A DNA stretch of 64,000 bases from Panagrolaimus kolymaensis (taxonomy: Eukaryota > Nematoda > Chromadorea > Rhabditida > Panagrolaimidae), in the NCBI GenBank assembly GCA_028622995.1, contig JAJQJQ010000020.1:2046001-2110000 (forward strand), given 5' to 3'. Of this stretch, positions 45,446 through 56,852 are shown one piece after another. Within the stretch, counting starts at the first letter, position 1; each line of letters starts with the position of its first letter. The notes beneath the pieces are model-generated. The model saw nothing but the letters and a program-made list of their open reading frames with translations, searched no databases and was not told the DNA's origin. The position numbers and the translations under genes were made by a program.

Positions 45446-47845
45446 TTTTTTGATGGATGAGATCCTGAAAAGTGTGAATCAATTATGATTTAATTCGTCG
45501 TAAACATTCAAAAAAATTTAACAAAGCAAAGAAAGGCATTTTCGTAGACGATAAAAAGACCAACGAAAAATGTTATAAGTCTGGCGGACATAAAATTCTA
45601 ACAAAAAAATAATGAGTCATTTTCATAAGTTCCTTTTATGAAAAAAATCTCCTTGCTTTTTCTAAATTGCACAACGATTTATTTTTTCTTGCGCAAGTTG
45701 ATTTCAAAAGGAAGAAACACTACCAAGGAAGTTGTAAAAATCTTATCAACATTGATCTTATAAAAAATAAACCATAAATCAACCCACAAAAATTATTGAC
45801 GACACTAAAAAAAGTGAAACAAAAAGAAAAGGTAAAGAATAAGGGTTTTATGCTTTTGCACAAAAAAAGCCAATACTTTGAAAGAAGAAAAGAAGTTGAA
45901 AACCAATTTTAAGTTTTCTAGCAACCTTTCTCATGTTTTCTTTTTAGCATAATAATGAATAAGTTTAGTGAAAATAAAAAAAAAATACCCTCCTATAATA
46001 AGTTAAACCATCAAAACAAACAAATTGATCGATAATTTTTTTTATCAACAAGAGCAAACATAAAAAGATGAAGAAAAAACAAAAACAGCAGCAGCCTTTT
46101 TAATGTTACTGCTTGATGCTGCATGGTCAAATGAGAGATATTTTTGCTTCTTTTTTTTTGTGTTTTTTTTAGCAAAAGTCTGTCTAGTCAACATAAGCAA
46201 GTATGGAAAAAATAGCTTTTAAAATTTACTTTGCAATTACTAAAAAAAAGTTTTATTTTATAATCGACTGATAAAAATAATTAAAAAATTTGCAATAAAT
46301 TTTGTCCTTTTATTTTTTCTTCAAAAAATTGGTGCTCGGTAAAAAAAGAAATCGAAAGTTCTTGGTTTTTTCATTTACGTACTACGCTCATAATTTTTGT
46401 TCATTGGGCTTTCCCCATCCATTTCTTTCTCTTTATTTTTTTGCAAAAAAAGATGCTTGCTTGCTGTTTGTGGGGATTTTGAAACGAAAAAAGTAAACAA
46501 AAACAAAGATTGTCTGCGTATGAATTTTAAGCTCATTTCAAAGCTAAAATAAAAAAATGTTTCATTGATATCTAGCAGTGGATTTATTTTTGGGATCTTT
46601 TGAAAATTATTTTTTTAATTTTCGTGTTCCTATTTTATTTAAGTTAGTAAATTATTTACTTAAATTTGTAAGTTTATTTTTGTTTTGCTTTAAATTTTAA
46701 CATTAAGCTCATTCTCAACTTTGAATGAAACTATGAATTGAAGCTTCAAATAAAAAAAACACAGCTAATATAGAATATTCCTGAAACATTAAAGCGTTCA
46801 AAATATAAGAACAAAAAAAACACTAATTATTAATTTTGTTTTTGTCTCTTATTTATCATCGCCAATTGTTTTTTTCTTTTCTTATTTTGTCATATTTTCT
46901 GCAAAAAAAGTTATCGTATAAACTTTTTCGAATCTTACTTATTTTTATTCAAAAGATCAATCATAAGCCAATTTTTGCATTTTTTTTCAATCGAAAAAGA
47001 AACGCTGTTGCTTTTTTACTTTTTTTATCCGGTTTCCCATCGACTCATAAAATAAAGAGATGAGCAATTTTTTTACTCATCTTCGGCATTAAAGCTTTTG
47101 GGAGATATTACTGCGTCTAAAAGGTCAGCACATTTCTCCTCCCACATTTTTATCACAAAAAGGAGAATATATATCACTTGAATTGAAATTTTTTGGAAAA
47201 TTATGTTCTTTTTTAATTTTTAGTTTTGTTCATGTACATCTCATATCAATTTGTTTACGCGTTTCAACGAACCAAAAAGCCGCAAAAAAAAGTTCTAAGA
47301 AATAAAATAGTTTCATTTCAAAAATACGGAATTTTTATTCCTAATTTATATTATTTCATTTTCCAAGACATTAAATTGTAACCTAAAATTTTCTGCAAAA
47401 CTTATCTAAAACTTTTTTTTCTCGGTCATTTTACCTTATAGAAATGGGAGACTATTTTTGCCTGCTTATCTTTTGACCCATCTTATTCAAACTATTTTTA
47501 TGTCTGATTTTTTATGAAAAAAAAACCAAGAAAAAAGAAAAGAAAACGATCGCATTTTTTTTAAAACGCCTTTTTCGAGATGAACTTGCGCAAAAGATTG
47601 TTGTGAAATATTACATAACAAAACATTGGGATTTTTTTATTACAAAGGAAGCTTGCTTATGAAAATGATGCATTAATTTTTGTTTCGAGGCGTTTATGAT
47701 AACCAAAAAGACGCCTACCATTCTCTGTTTTTGTTAACCTTTTCATTTTTTATCTGTGAAAATTCTTTTTTAAAATAATTTTTAATTTTCTTTTTTAAAT
47801 TATGTCATACTTTTCAGGATCTCGTTCACGACATAAAATAAAAAA
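45446..47845. other. 2.4-kb spacer between head-to-head ABC genes
   Basis: No gene seen. The interval is AT-rich with many poly(A)/poly(T) runs. Near both ends a TTTTCAGGATCTC sequence precedes the ATG in mirror orientation (about 45458-45470 and 47812-47825), showing that the duplication includes the leader. The centre shows no obvious long palindrome by eye. Confidence 0.5.
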
Positions 47846-50693
47846 ATGAATAAAGTAATAATAGTATTAGCAGCAACAATAATATTTGTATATTTTGATA
47901 TTGTATTATCCATTTTAAGTTTTGGATTTTATCATTCAACTTTTAATTTTGATTCAAATTTAATAACTAAATATTTATTTCTCAAAGATGGTGGTTATTC
48001 ATTTCTTTCATCACCTTTGGATTTTCTCTTGCTTTCCATTTTTCGATCAATCATATTAATTATTGGAGTTTTATATTTCCTTAAAAAAGGTACACCAAAA
48101 TGGAATTTATTTTTTGTGGGAATTTTACTTTTAAACATCAGTTTTACTTTCACTAAAATCCTGGCGTTCGCCGAAATCTATGAACAACTTAAATTTCCGG
48201 GTGTTTGGTTTTCAATTGCTTGGAATTTTGCTGCATTTATTTTACTTTTTCCTATTTGGTTTGGAATTTATCGATCTAAAAATCTTCAAATACATGCTAA
48301 TTCTTTATGGAATAATGAAAACAACTTAGAAGATTGTGATCGATTAATCGTAGAAAATAATGAATATGAAGCCCCTCAAGAAAACGGCACCAATGCAGCG
48401 GCGTCAACTTCAGAAGTTAAAGCTATCGAAGAATTCGATAGAACTTCAACAATTTTGCATATTAAAAAATTAATCTCATATTGTAAGAGGCATGGACGTT
48501 GGTTTATTGGTGGCTTTGTCTTTCTCTTTGCATACTCATTGGCACGGGTATTTCAACCATATTTTACGGGTCAAGTTGTTGCAAATATTGTTAATACTAA
48601 AGGTATAATTTTAATTATTTTTAAAAGGTTTTATTGTTGTAAGAAAAAATGCGTGTAAAGTTGCTTGGTAGCGACGCTGTTTATCACTCAAGAAAGTTGT
48701 AGCTTTTTGAAGCAAATTTTACCATACTTTGTTTATTTTTTAAAATTAATCGCTAACTTTTAAAACCCTAACTTTTTAATTTTCCCTTTTCAGATAGATC
48801 AAATCTTATTCATTCCATACTCATTATGACAGGACTTTGCATTATTTCTTCCATAACTAGTGGTTTACGTGGTGGTTTCTTTACTTATGCTATGGCTTTA
48901 ATAAACAAAACCGTTCGAAGTGATCTTTTTAAAAGTTTAATCTTTCAAGAAATTGCATTTTTTGATGAAAAGAAAACGGGTGAAATTATGTCTCGTTTGA
49001 CTTCGGATTGCAATAAAGTTTCGGATACTGTATCATTAAATATCAATGTATTCCTACGTAATTTGGTTATGTTTATTGGAACACTTATTTTTATGATTAC
49101 AATTTCTTGGAGGCTTACTTTTGTAACATTTATTACCATTCCATTTATTGCTTTTGTTACTAATATTTTTGGAGGATATTATGATGTAAGTCTTTTGCCT
49201 TCAATTGAATCAATTCATTTTCAACGAATATTTTAAATATTGTAATGAAAGCTCAATGTGGTGTTACTTTTTTTTATCGCTTTCGCTTATAAATCGATGG
49301 CATAAAGAAGAGTCATATTTGATATCTATTACATGGTTGACAAACTTTCACATTTTAGGAATTATCAGAATCAACCCAAACAAAAACCGCTGAAGCTAAT
49401 ACGATTGCCGAACAAGCCCTTGGAAGCGTCCGCACAGTTCGATCGTTTGCGTGTGAAATCGAAGAATTTAATCGATTTGAAGAAAAATTAATTGACACCC
49501 TCAAAGTTTCTGAAAAGACAGCCGTCGCATATTTTGGGTATGCAGTTATAAATGAATTTAGCACAAATTTAGTTCTAATTTCGACATTATTTTATGGTGG
49601 ACATTTGGTTATGGCTGGTAATATGGCTACTGCAGATTTATTCAGCTTTTTACTTTATGAAATGCAATTAGGAGAAAATATTATGGTAAATTTGGAATTT
49701 GTGAATGCTCTTAAAAAATTATTTTTAGTCCATGGGTATGGTATTTACGGGATTAATGGAAACTGTAGGAGCTTCGAGGAAAATATTTGAGTACATGGAA
49801 CGTGAACCCGAAATTGCTTATAATGGAATGTTAAAACCATTAAAAACTGAAGGAAATATTGAATTAAAGAATGTCACGTTTGCTTATCCCACAAGACCTG
49901 CAACTACTGTACTCAATGTAAGTTTCACTAATTAACTCCTAAAAGCACTCCACATTTTTAAGGATGTAACATTTAATGTAAATTCAAATGAAACGATTGC
50001 ATTAGTGGGTCCAAGTGGAGCAGGAAAATCTTCGATAATTTCACTTTTGGAACATTTTTATGAATCTCAAAATGGAGATATCACTCTTGATGGAATTTCC
50101 ATTAAAGATTATGATCATAAATATTTTCATCAAAAGGTTGCTTTAGTTGCTCAAGAACCCGTCCTTTATGATGGAAGTGTTCGATATAATATTCTTTATG
50201 GTTGCGAAGAATGGAAAACAGAAAATGATATGATTGAAGCTGCAAAACTTGCAAACATTCATGATTTTATTATGGAAACTGAAAAGGGCTATGATACTCA
50301 ATGCGGTGAAAAAGGAGTTCAAATGAGTGGAGGACAAAAAGTAAACTTTAAGAATCTTAATTTAAATAATTCATTCAAATTTATTTTTAGCAAAGAATAG
50401 CAATTGCTCGTGCGCTTGTTCGATCCCCAGCGGTATTAATATTGGATGAAGCCACTTCAGCTTTGGATGCTGAATCCGAACATATCATTCAAGAAGCTTT
50501 ACAAAAATGTGCGATAGGTCGAACTGTGATAGTTATTGCTCATCGTTTGAGTACCGTGGAAAAAGCTGATAGAATTGTTGTAATTCAAAACGGAAAAATT
50601 GTTCAATTTGGTAATCATCAATCCCTCATGCAAGATCCAACTGGCTTATATTTTTCATTAGTTCATCGACAAATTCGGGACATTCAAGGATAA
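47846..50693 (+). CDS. half ABC transporter, TAPL/ABCB9 (HAF)-like, copy 2
   Basis: Six exons, 47846-48602, 48794-49185, 49359-49685, 49729-49917, 49963-50340 and 50391-50693, about 781 aa, with splice phases identical to copy 1. Catalytic motifs are all intact: [32 protein letters not shown]. The linker after the N-terminal domain is longer and different ([17 protein letters not shown]). Exon 1 (from about 47885 to 48290), and the stretch about 50000-50600 including intron 5, are almost base-for-base the same as copy 1, whereas exons 2-4 differ at many residues (for example [18 protein letters not shown] against [18 protein letters not shown]). In C. elegans the two TAPL-like proteins HAF-4 and HAF-9 form a heterodimer; a similar pairing here is inference. 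Confidence 0.92.
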
Positions 50694-51005
50694 TGTTAAT
50701 ATAAAAAATGTTGAGCGAAAGAATGATTTATGTGCTTTTAATTTTTTTTTCATGGTTTATTTCTTTTTATTTTTCGTGATAAATAGGTTCACAGTAAAAA
50801 AAATTGCTTTTGAAGCGATTTACTTTTAGTTTATTACTTTTCGAGTTTATAATTTTAATAAAACTATGCGCCTTTATCATAGTTTCAAATGGTATAAAAT
50901 TAATGTTTAATTTTTACAGCGTAAAAAATGAATGTTTATTAAATATAAATGGAGTGCTGTTTAGCCAATTATTAATCATATAAAAAAGTTAAGATGGATG
51001 GTTTT
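50694..51005. other. convergent intergenic region
   Basis: 3' flanks of the ABC copy 2 and the first E2-like gene; no gene seen. Confidence 0.5.
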
Positions 51006-51551
51006 TTACATGGCATGTGATTGACACCATTCTTTCGCAATTTTATTAAATTTTTCTCGATCCTCTTTGTAAATTTCCGCTATGTCAGTATTTGTGGGAC
51101 AGATAAAGTTCGGCTCAGATAAAAGTGATCGAATACTTACAAGAACTAAAAATAACAGACTTTTTTAAAATAAAAATAGCCCTCAAAGAGTTAAAAAAAC
51201 ATACTAGTTTCCACAGAAGCTCCAGCAAACCATTCAAAAATGAAGGATTCAAAAAATCTGAAAGGTGGATTTGAGTTAGTCTCTTTTTTAATAAGTTTTT
51301 TCAAATTACCGAACATTTGGATGATAAATTGGAGTTTCAAATTGAATTTTTGGTGGTTCATGTGGATATGATTCTGGAAAATGAATCCTTGGAATGAATG
51401 TTCCACCTTCATATCGTGAATCAGGAGGGCCAATAATATAAACACGCCAATTGATAATATCGTCACCAATGAATTCAGCACTGCAGCCTTCCGGTGGATC
51501 AATCCAAAAATTTTTCATTTCATTACATATTCGTTTTGTCCGTATATTCAT
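51006..51551 (-). CDS. UBE2D-like ubiquitin-conjugating fold protein without catalytic cysteine (copy 1)
   Basis: Three exons, 51551-51310, 51257-51205 and 51145-51006, about 144 aa. The E2 fold is clear: DPPEGCSAEF, RVYIIGPPDSRYEGGTF, FPESYPHEPPKIQFETPIYHPN and, at the end, SLLSEPN...DREKFNKIAKEWCQ, as in the UBE2D/LET-70 class. The active-site segment, normally NxxGxICLDxLxxxWSPAL, reads VRFFESFIFEWFAGASVET, so the catalytic cysteine is absent. Intron 1 is only 52 bp and cannot hide the missing segment. The protein cannot form a normal thioester and may act like a UEV cofactor or E2 decoy, or be drifting. The neighbouring copy has the same exon phases. Confidence 0.85.
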
Positions 51552-52121
51552 TTTTTAAATAAATTAAAAAGGCTTATCACAAACAATTTGGAAAGGCTTA
51601 CCCACATAAGAGACCTACTACCTACATAAACCCAATAACAAAAAAAGGTGAAGTTATTGACTATTTTTTGTTGCTCTTTTCTAGATAAGAAAAACACGCT
51701 TGTACGAACATGAAAAAATGAAGGATGCACTTTAAAAGGAAGGCATGTATGGTTCTGATAATATGACAATGAGATAAATTGCAAAGTTATTTGTTGTTTG
51801 GAGCAAAAAAAAGGATTGATATTTAACAGTAAACACTCATGTGCTCGCTCCGCGTAATGAATGAGTGTTAAAAAATGGTTATAACTTATAAGGCCTAATT
51901 TTTTTTGCTGCAGATGATTTTTGACAGCAGAGATCTAATTTGGCATGAGAATTTGGATGAGAAAATGCTGCTATTGTTCGTCGTTTTTTTATTATTCAAA
52001 ATCATTTCTTACTGTGGCCATTTTTTCTTTAATAATATTATTAATTTTTTTTATTTAAAAATAGATTACAAAAAATAAAATAAAAAAAGCAGTAATTCAT
52101 AAATTTTTTAGTGCTCATTAA
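51552..52121. other. intergenic region between E2-like genes
   Basis: No exon recognised; AT-rich. It contains the promoter of E2-like copy 1 and the 3' flank of copy 2. Confidence 0.5.
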
Positions 52122-52671
52122 TTATTTTTGCATGGTATGTTCTTGACACCATTCTCGAGCAATTTGATTATATTTTTCTCGATCGTTGATAAAAATTTCA
52201 CCAATTTCAGGATCATTTGGGCAATCAGCATTTGGTTCTGATAAAAGAGCCCGGAAACTAGCAAGAACTAAAAAAATCAACAATGTTTTAAAATAAAGTG
52301 TGTTTAGAGTAAGAAAGAAACATACTTGTCTTCACTGAAGCCCCAGCTAAATATTCATAAAATTTGTCAACACTAAAGTTTTGAGAAAATCTAAAATTTT
52401 GATTTCGTTGTTTAGTTCTAAATTTATTAATTACTTACGGAATATTTAAATGATAGATAGGAGTTTCAAATTTGATGTGTGGTATTTTAAATGGATAATC
52501 ATGTGGGAAATAAATAGTAAGAATAAAAATTCCACCTTCATAAGGAGATTCGGGAGGACCAATAATATAAACACACCAAATATAAATATTATCATCATCA
52601 TATTCAGCGATACACCCTTCTGGAGGATCATTCCAAAAATCTCGCATTTCTCTTTGCAATAAGGATCTCAT
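52122..52671 (-). CDS. UBE2D-like ubiquitin-conjugating fold protein without catalytic cysteine (copy 2)
   Basis: Three exons, 52671-52439, 52390-52326 and 52267-52122, give 147 aa, exactly the length usual for UBE2D. Conserved parts are DPPEGCIAEY, YIIGPPESPYEGGIF, FPHDYPFKIPHIKFETP and DREKYNQIAREWCQEH. The HPN motif has changed to HLN. The active-site stretch reads PFSQNFSVDKFYEYLAGASVKT; aligned on the following WSPAL-like region, the catalytic cysteine position is Ser. Intron 1 is 48 bp. Loss of both HPN and cysteine means no normal E2 chemistry, yet the frame is intact over the full length, so selection may still act on it as a non-catalytic binding protein. Confidence 0.85.
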
Positions 52672-53177
52672 GGCTATTTTTGAGAGAGAAAAAAGGTTTT
52701 AAAATACAAAGAAATAATAAATATTTTGGAAAAAATCACGAAGATTTAAAAAATATTGTTTTTATTGTTTAACTCTTTGAAGAAGCATAAATGTGATGCA
52801 TGCTCACCACTTTTTATTTTTCTTTTGATAAAGAAATGGGTGAGTGCAATTATAATGATAACCCTACTAAAATTATCTACTGATAATGCGAAGACAAAAC
52901 AAAGTATGAACATAATTGAGATGCCATTTTAAGTTATTTTTATCGTGAAATTTTTATAAAATCCAAGATTTTAAAATTAATAAACTCAATCACAAGATGA
53001 TGGAAAGGTCGTTTTGTTATAACCGTTTCTCAATCATTTACATTTTAGGAAGATTTGAATTCACATTTTTTAAATCAAAAACTTTTTTATCGAATAAACT
53101 CTATTAATGTTCAAAATGGAATAAAAAATATGTATTATTAATTTAATAAAAATGCTTTTTTTTTGTTAATATAAAGT
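52672..53177. other. intergenic region
   Basis: No gene seen; AT-rich sequence only. Confidence 0.5.
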
Positions 53178-53473
53178 TCAAGGTTGTTGGGCTTTTATTA
53201 TTATGCTGGTTGTGTACAATCCACATTTAGATGGCATTTTGCAATCCATTTGTTTGACAACACAAACTCGATATGCTCCACCACATGCGATAGTTCAACC
53301 CAATTCGGCATCATCCCAATTTATAAGCTAGCTGAATGTTTTTCTTCTATGTATTTGATAGCTATTTTATTTATTTATGTAAAACTAGATAACTTACATA
53401 CATCTGCTTGAATGGATTGATCAAGAGCGCTAAACAAAAGACATGCGATGAGAATAATAACTCAAGCTTTCAT
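53178..53473 (-). pseudogene. decayed small secreted cysteine-containing protein
   Basis: Two exons, 53473-53402 and 53327-53178, joined in phase 0 by GTATGT...TAG, encode 73 residues with two in-frame TGA codons (53462-53464 and 53295-53297). The reading is otherwise sensible: a signal-peptide-like start (MKA, stop, VIILIACLLFSALDQ, cleavage near IQAD), then INWDDAELG, stop, TIACGGAYRVCVVKQMDC and MPSKCGLYTT. Four cysteines in the mature part suggest disulfides. Both TGAs could be one-step changes from CGA or TGG. I do not recognise the family. Selenocysteine is unlikely because one TGA lies within the signal peptide. Confidence 0.5.
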
Positions 53474-53999
53474 ATTTTTTGTTGATTGAGAAGAGAAGTC
53501 ATTAGAAACGTAAAAATTATTTATGTATTTATTTTTAAAGCTCCTAAAAAAATACAATCAAGTATTGTTTTATACATTTTTTAGTCATAAATGGATTTAT
53601 TTAGTTTTTTTTACCTTTTTCATTTTTAAGAATCAAAAAAATTTTGTGTTAGAAATTATTTTGATTCATAAAAACATTTTTGTGTTTTTATTTTTAGGTA
53701 ATATGATGCTTGAAAAATTAAAAGTGGAAATTATTTGGTAAATCACAAATAAGAAGGAAACATTTTAATATATATTCTTATCTAAAAGTTTTAAATGAAA
53801 GATATCTTTAAATTTGTTCTCAATAGCTGCGTCAGTATCAAATTTTGTAGATTAATCAGCTTTTACCAACTCCATTCTAAAGAAGTACAAAACATTTTAC
53901 AAAACAGCTTTATACATTCAAAAAACAAAACAACAAAAGAAAATTAAAAAAGTGCGATTCATGCAACAACAAAAATGAAAAACGAGCAAAAACCAAAAT
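53474..53999. other. intergenic region
   Basis: No supported gene; the open frame at 53523-53741 (+) is Phe/Leu/Lys-rich noise. Confidence 0.5.
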
Positions 54000-55785
54000 T
54001 TAAAACTTTTTAACAAAAGAACATCCAATTGACGATAATTTGCAAGCTTCATTGAGTCGTTTTTCAAATCGTTTCTTTACATTTTTATCAAGTTTATCCA
54101 TAACATAGAATCCAAGTTTAGCTGGCTTTTTTCCAGTTTCATCTTTGATAGCTTCAATATGATGTTTGAGGAGCAAAGACATCAAAGAGACAGGATTCAT
54201 GGATTTTTGTTTTCCTTCAAAATTATCAAATTCAATGAGAGTATTCTTTTTAGCATCGCTGATTACCTTGAAACCCCATTCAGGATTGATTTCAATTTTT
54301 TCAAAGGGCATTAATAAAATCTTAACCAAATCTAAAATCATAAAAAAGTAAAATTAATTTCAAGTCATACTACAAAGTCATACCGTAAACCATAGAAGAA
54401 TCCTTAATGTTGATATCATTGATATCAGTAATAAGTTTAACCTTTTCTTGTTTAAAGCTAAGGAATAAATCATTTCCAAATTTACCTAAAAGCATGAACG
54501 TTTAAAATAACCAAAAACACGAAGCAAATTACCATTCCAAGATTCCAAAAAGTTATAACCATTTTCATCTCGAACGCAAATAACCGAAGAGTTGTCGAAG
54601 AAACCAATTACTTGAACGTCCAAATCAGGTTGCGAAATGAGAGTTTGAGGCAATGCTTCCACTTGACGAATGTTATATGGTTCTTGATACAAATATGAAA
54701 AACTGTTTTTGTCTATGATCAAAGTGAGCTTGGTTCGATGTGCTTTTCCATTCACGGATTCATACTTTGTAACAAATTCACAGTTGTTAGATTCATCGTG
54801 AGAGCAAGTTGGCCAACGAAATAACTCAAATTTAAAAATATAATATAAGGAACATCGGTATTAAAAAAAAACTCACAAAATATGGTCTCGATGAAATTGG
54901 AACAACTTCTGATTTTTTAAAAGGCAAGGTCGTATATTGTTTCGCAGAAATAGTGGAATCTTGTTCTCCAATATCATGATCCTTCTTTGTAACAGCCAAA
55001 CAATCATCAGATACAGGAATTACATAAAATTTGTTAAATGTTGGATCAAACATATTTTTTGTTAAAGCAGCAACAAGTTTGTCATCTTTCAATTCTACTT
55101 CAATAATTTTCTTTGAATGGAAAAGCTGAGTAAGATGTGGCAATACCAATATTTTAGAGCCATTTGAATGAGCGATGACGACACATTTAGGATTCGATTT
55201 ACCAAGCATAAAAGTTTTCAGGTTGGCAAGAGTTAATTCAGCATCAAGTTTAGCAACAGCAGATCCACACACTTTTGGAACAGTTTTTATTTCATCAGTA
55301 CGAACAAAGCGGCGATTAATTAGAATATACCCATCAGATTCACGATAGAGTTCATAAACAGAAACACGATATTCAGAAACGAACAATCCCAATACAGTTT
55401 CTTTGGGTTTCGATTCAATGTCGGCAGCAACCAAGAGTGAGGTAGCAATAAACACTTCGTAGTTACCAATAAATAACGGAATTCGATGTTTTCTAAATTC
55501 TTCAGAGACCATTTGACGAAGTTCATCACTCTTTGGACGATCAATACATCTAATATCACCGAGCATGAGAAAAGCAGCTTTCAAATTTAAGCAACGATCA
55601 GAATCAAGGAGGGCAGGAATTTCTTCAGTAAACACAGCATCCAATTTTTCTTGAACTTGACTATTAACATCAAAAATGGTTGGAAAGACATCATTCAATG
55701 ATACAGAATGCATGTACAAAACTTGATTATTTGCTTTAACATCATCCAAAGGAATTGGAGGATACAATAAATTGTGTTGATCCAT
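54000..55785 (-). CDS. divergent Hsp70-like protein, segment order apparently rearranged (copy 2)
   Basis: Exons 55785-54877, 54824-54533, 54485-54384 and 54331-54000, about 544 aa, with the same four-exon phases as copy 1 at 7.1 kb. It has the MDQHNLLYPPI start, KETVLGLFVSEYRVSVYEL in the place of the second phosphate motif, KLTLIIDKNSFSYL resembling an Hsp70 substrate-domain strand, and a C-terminal part that aligns with the N-terminus of Hsp70 (VIGFFDNSSVIC...NPEWGFKVISDAKK...GKKPAKLGFYVM). No KDEL or EEVD ending. The first about 165 codons are almost identical in DNA to copy 3, after which the two differ substantially. A cytosolic binding role without an active ATPase is a guess. Confidence 0.6.
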
Positions 55786-56528
55786 GATTTTACAAACAGC
55801 AAACGTTTCTCCAATAAGGTATAAAAAAGTTTCAAAGAACTTGAAAAGTTTGAAGATGTAAAATAACTAAAAAAAGCTTTTTCAATAGCTTTAAGTGCAT
55901 ACTGTAAATAAGAGTGGATAATTCGCTTCAAGAGATATATGTATGTATGTTATTTTGTGCATGGTTTTTTTTTATGAACCTCAATAAACGCTTATATGAC
56001 AGCCTTCTGGTGTATCAACACCAGTCGGCTAACTAGTGAATTAAATACAGTGGAGATAAAAGAAGTATGTTTTTTTCGAGGCACTATTTTTTATATTTGA
56101 CTAACAAATGAAAACAAAAAAAGAAAAGCTCACAAAACATTTTTTAAAATTGAGTTAATGTTTTTTGAATTTTGTTAATTTCGTCTTTCTTAAAGTGAAG
56201 TTTGAGATTCATTTAATGCTAAAAAAATAAAAAAAGCAAGGATCTTTTCACAGAACACTATCGAACCAAACAATGTTATCGAAAATTTGCGCTAGTTCTA
56301 TTGTACTAAACGAAAATGTAACAATAAAATTCAATAAAGCAAGAGATGACATCTGCTACACCATTTTGAACAATGATTTCGTAATCCTATCTAATTATTG
56401 ATTGTCTCCTTTTCAAATCCCACAAAATTCCAAAGCTGGGTTATTGGGAATTAGCCAGGCTCGTTTAGGTTAATAATTAGGGCTCTTTTATGATAAGCAA
56501 AAAAAAAAATAAAAGGCGAGATAATTTG
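55786..56528 (-). promoter_or_regulatory. upstream region of Hsp70-like copy 2 with the shared TGAAGCGAAT motif
   Basis: The minus strand carries TCTTGAAGCGAATTATCC (about 55914-55931) followed by a TTACAGTATG segment, about 145 bp before the ATG. Copy 3 has the same order and spacing. Farther upstream I see no gene. Confidence 0.5.
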
Positions 56529-56693
56529 TTAAATCACAAACAAGATGTTACAAACGTGGTCTAATATATCTTTACCGTAATCATTAAAACGGCATATTTC
56601 TTTCAATTTATTTTCACCCGCAACATCTTTCTCAAATTTTGTTGCGCGCGCAAAGATTTTGCGAAAGCCGTTGAACAGTATTACACCCGTCAT
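56529..56693 (-). CDS. short open frame of unknown nature
   Basis: 54 codons starting MTGVILFNGFRKIF and continuing ARATKFEKDVAGENKLKEIC. The codons around 56645 are unusually GC-rich (GCGCGCGCAAC) for this region, which suggests coding origin. No family is recognised and no partner exon is evident. It could be an exon relic between two duplicated Hsp70-like genes. Confidence 0.2.
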   Translation of the reverse strand: MTGVILFNGFRKIFARATKFEKDVAGENKLKEICRFNDYGKDILDHVCNILFVI

Positions 56694-56852
56694 AATAATA
56701 ACATTGAGTAAGAACAAAAACCATGAATTCTATGACTCTAATTCATTTCGAATGCTTTTTACTCTACACAAATATGCATTTTTCAAAACAACTTTTTATA
56801 TTGAAAAACAAAACACAAAATCAAAAAAGTTATACAAAAAACAAAACAAAAT

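Noticed and set aside
45446..47845. Transposon between the head-to-head ABC genes as cause of the inversion
   Set aside because: No open frame with transposase or reverse transcriptase features and no obvious terminal repeats by eye.
51258..51309. A hidden exon carrying the E2 catalytic cysteine
   Set aside because: The intron is 52 bp (48 bp in the other copy), AT-rich, and the flanking exons join in phase without it.
53178..53473. Selenoprotein with two UGA-encoded selenocysteines
   Set aside because: One TGA is codon 4, inside the signal peptide; no SECIS-like structure was recognised; simple nonsense changes explain it better.
28472..53473. Alternative genetic code to explain internal stops
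   Set aside because: TAG, TAA and TGA each appear internally only in two loci, and TAA, TAG and TGA all serve as normal ends of well-conserved genes here.
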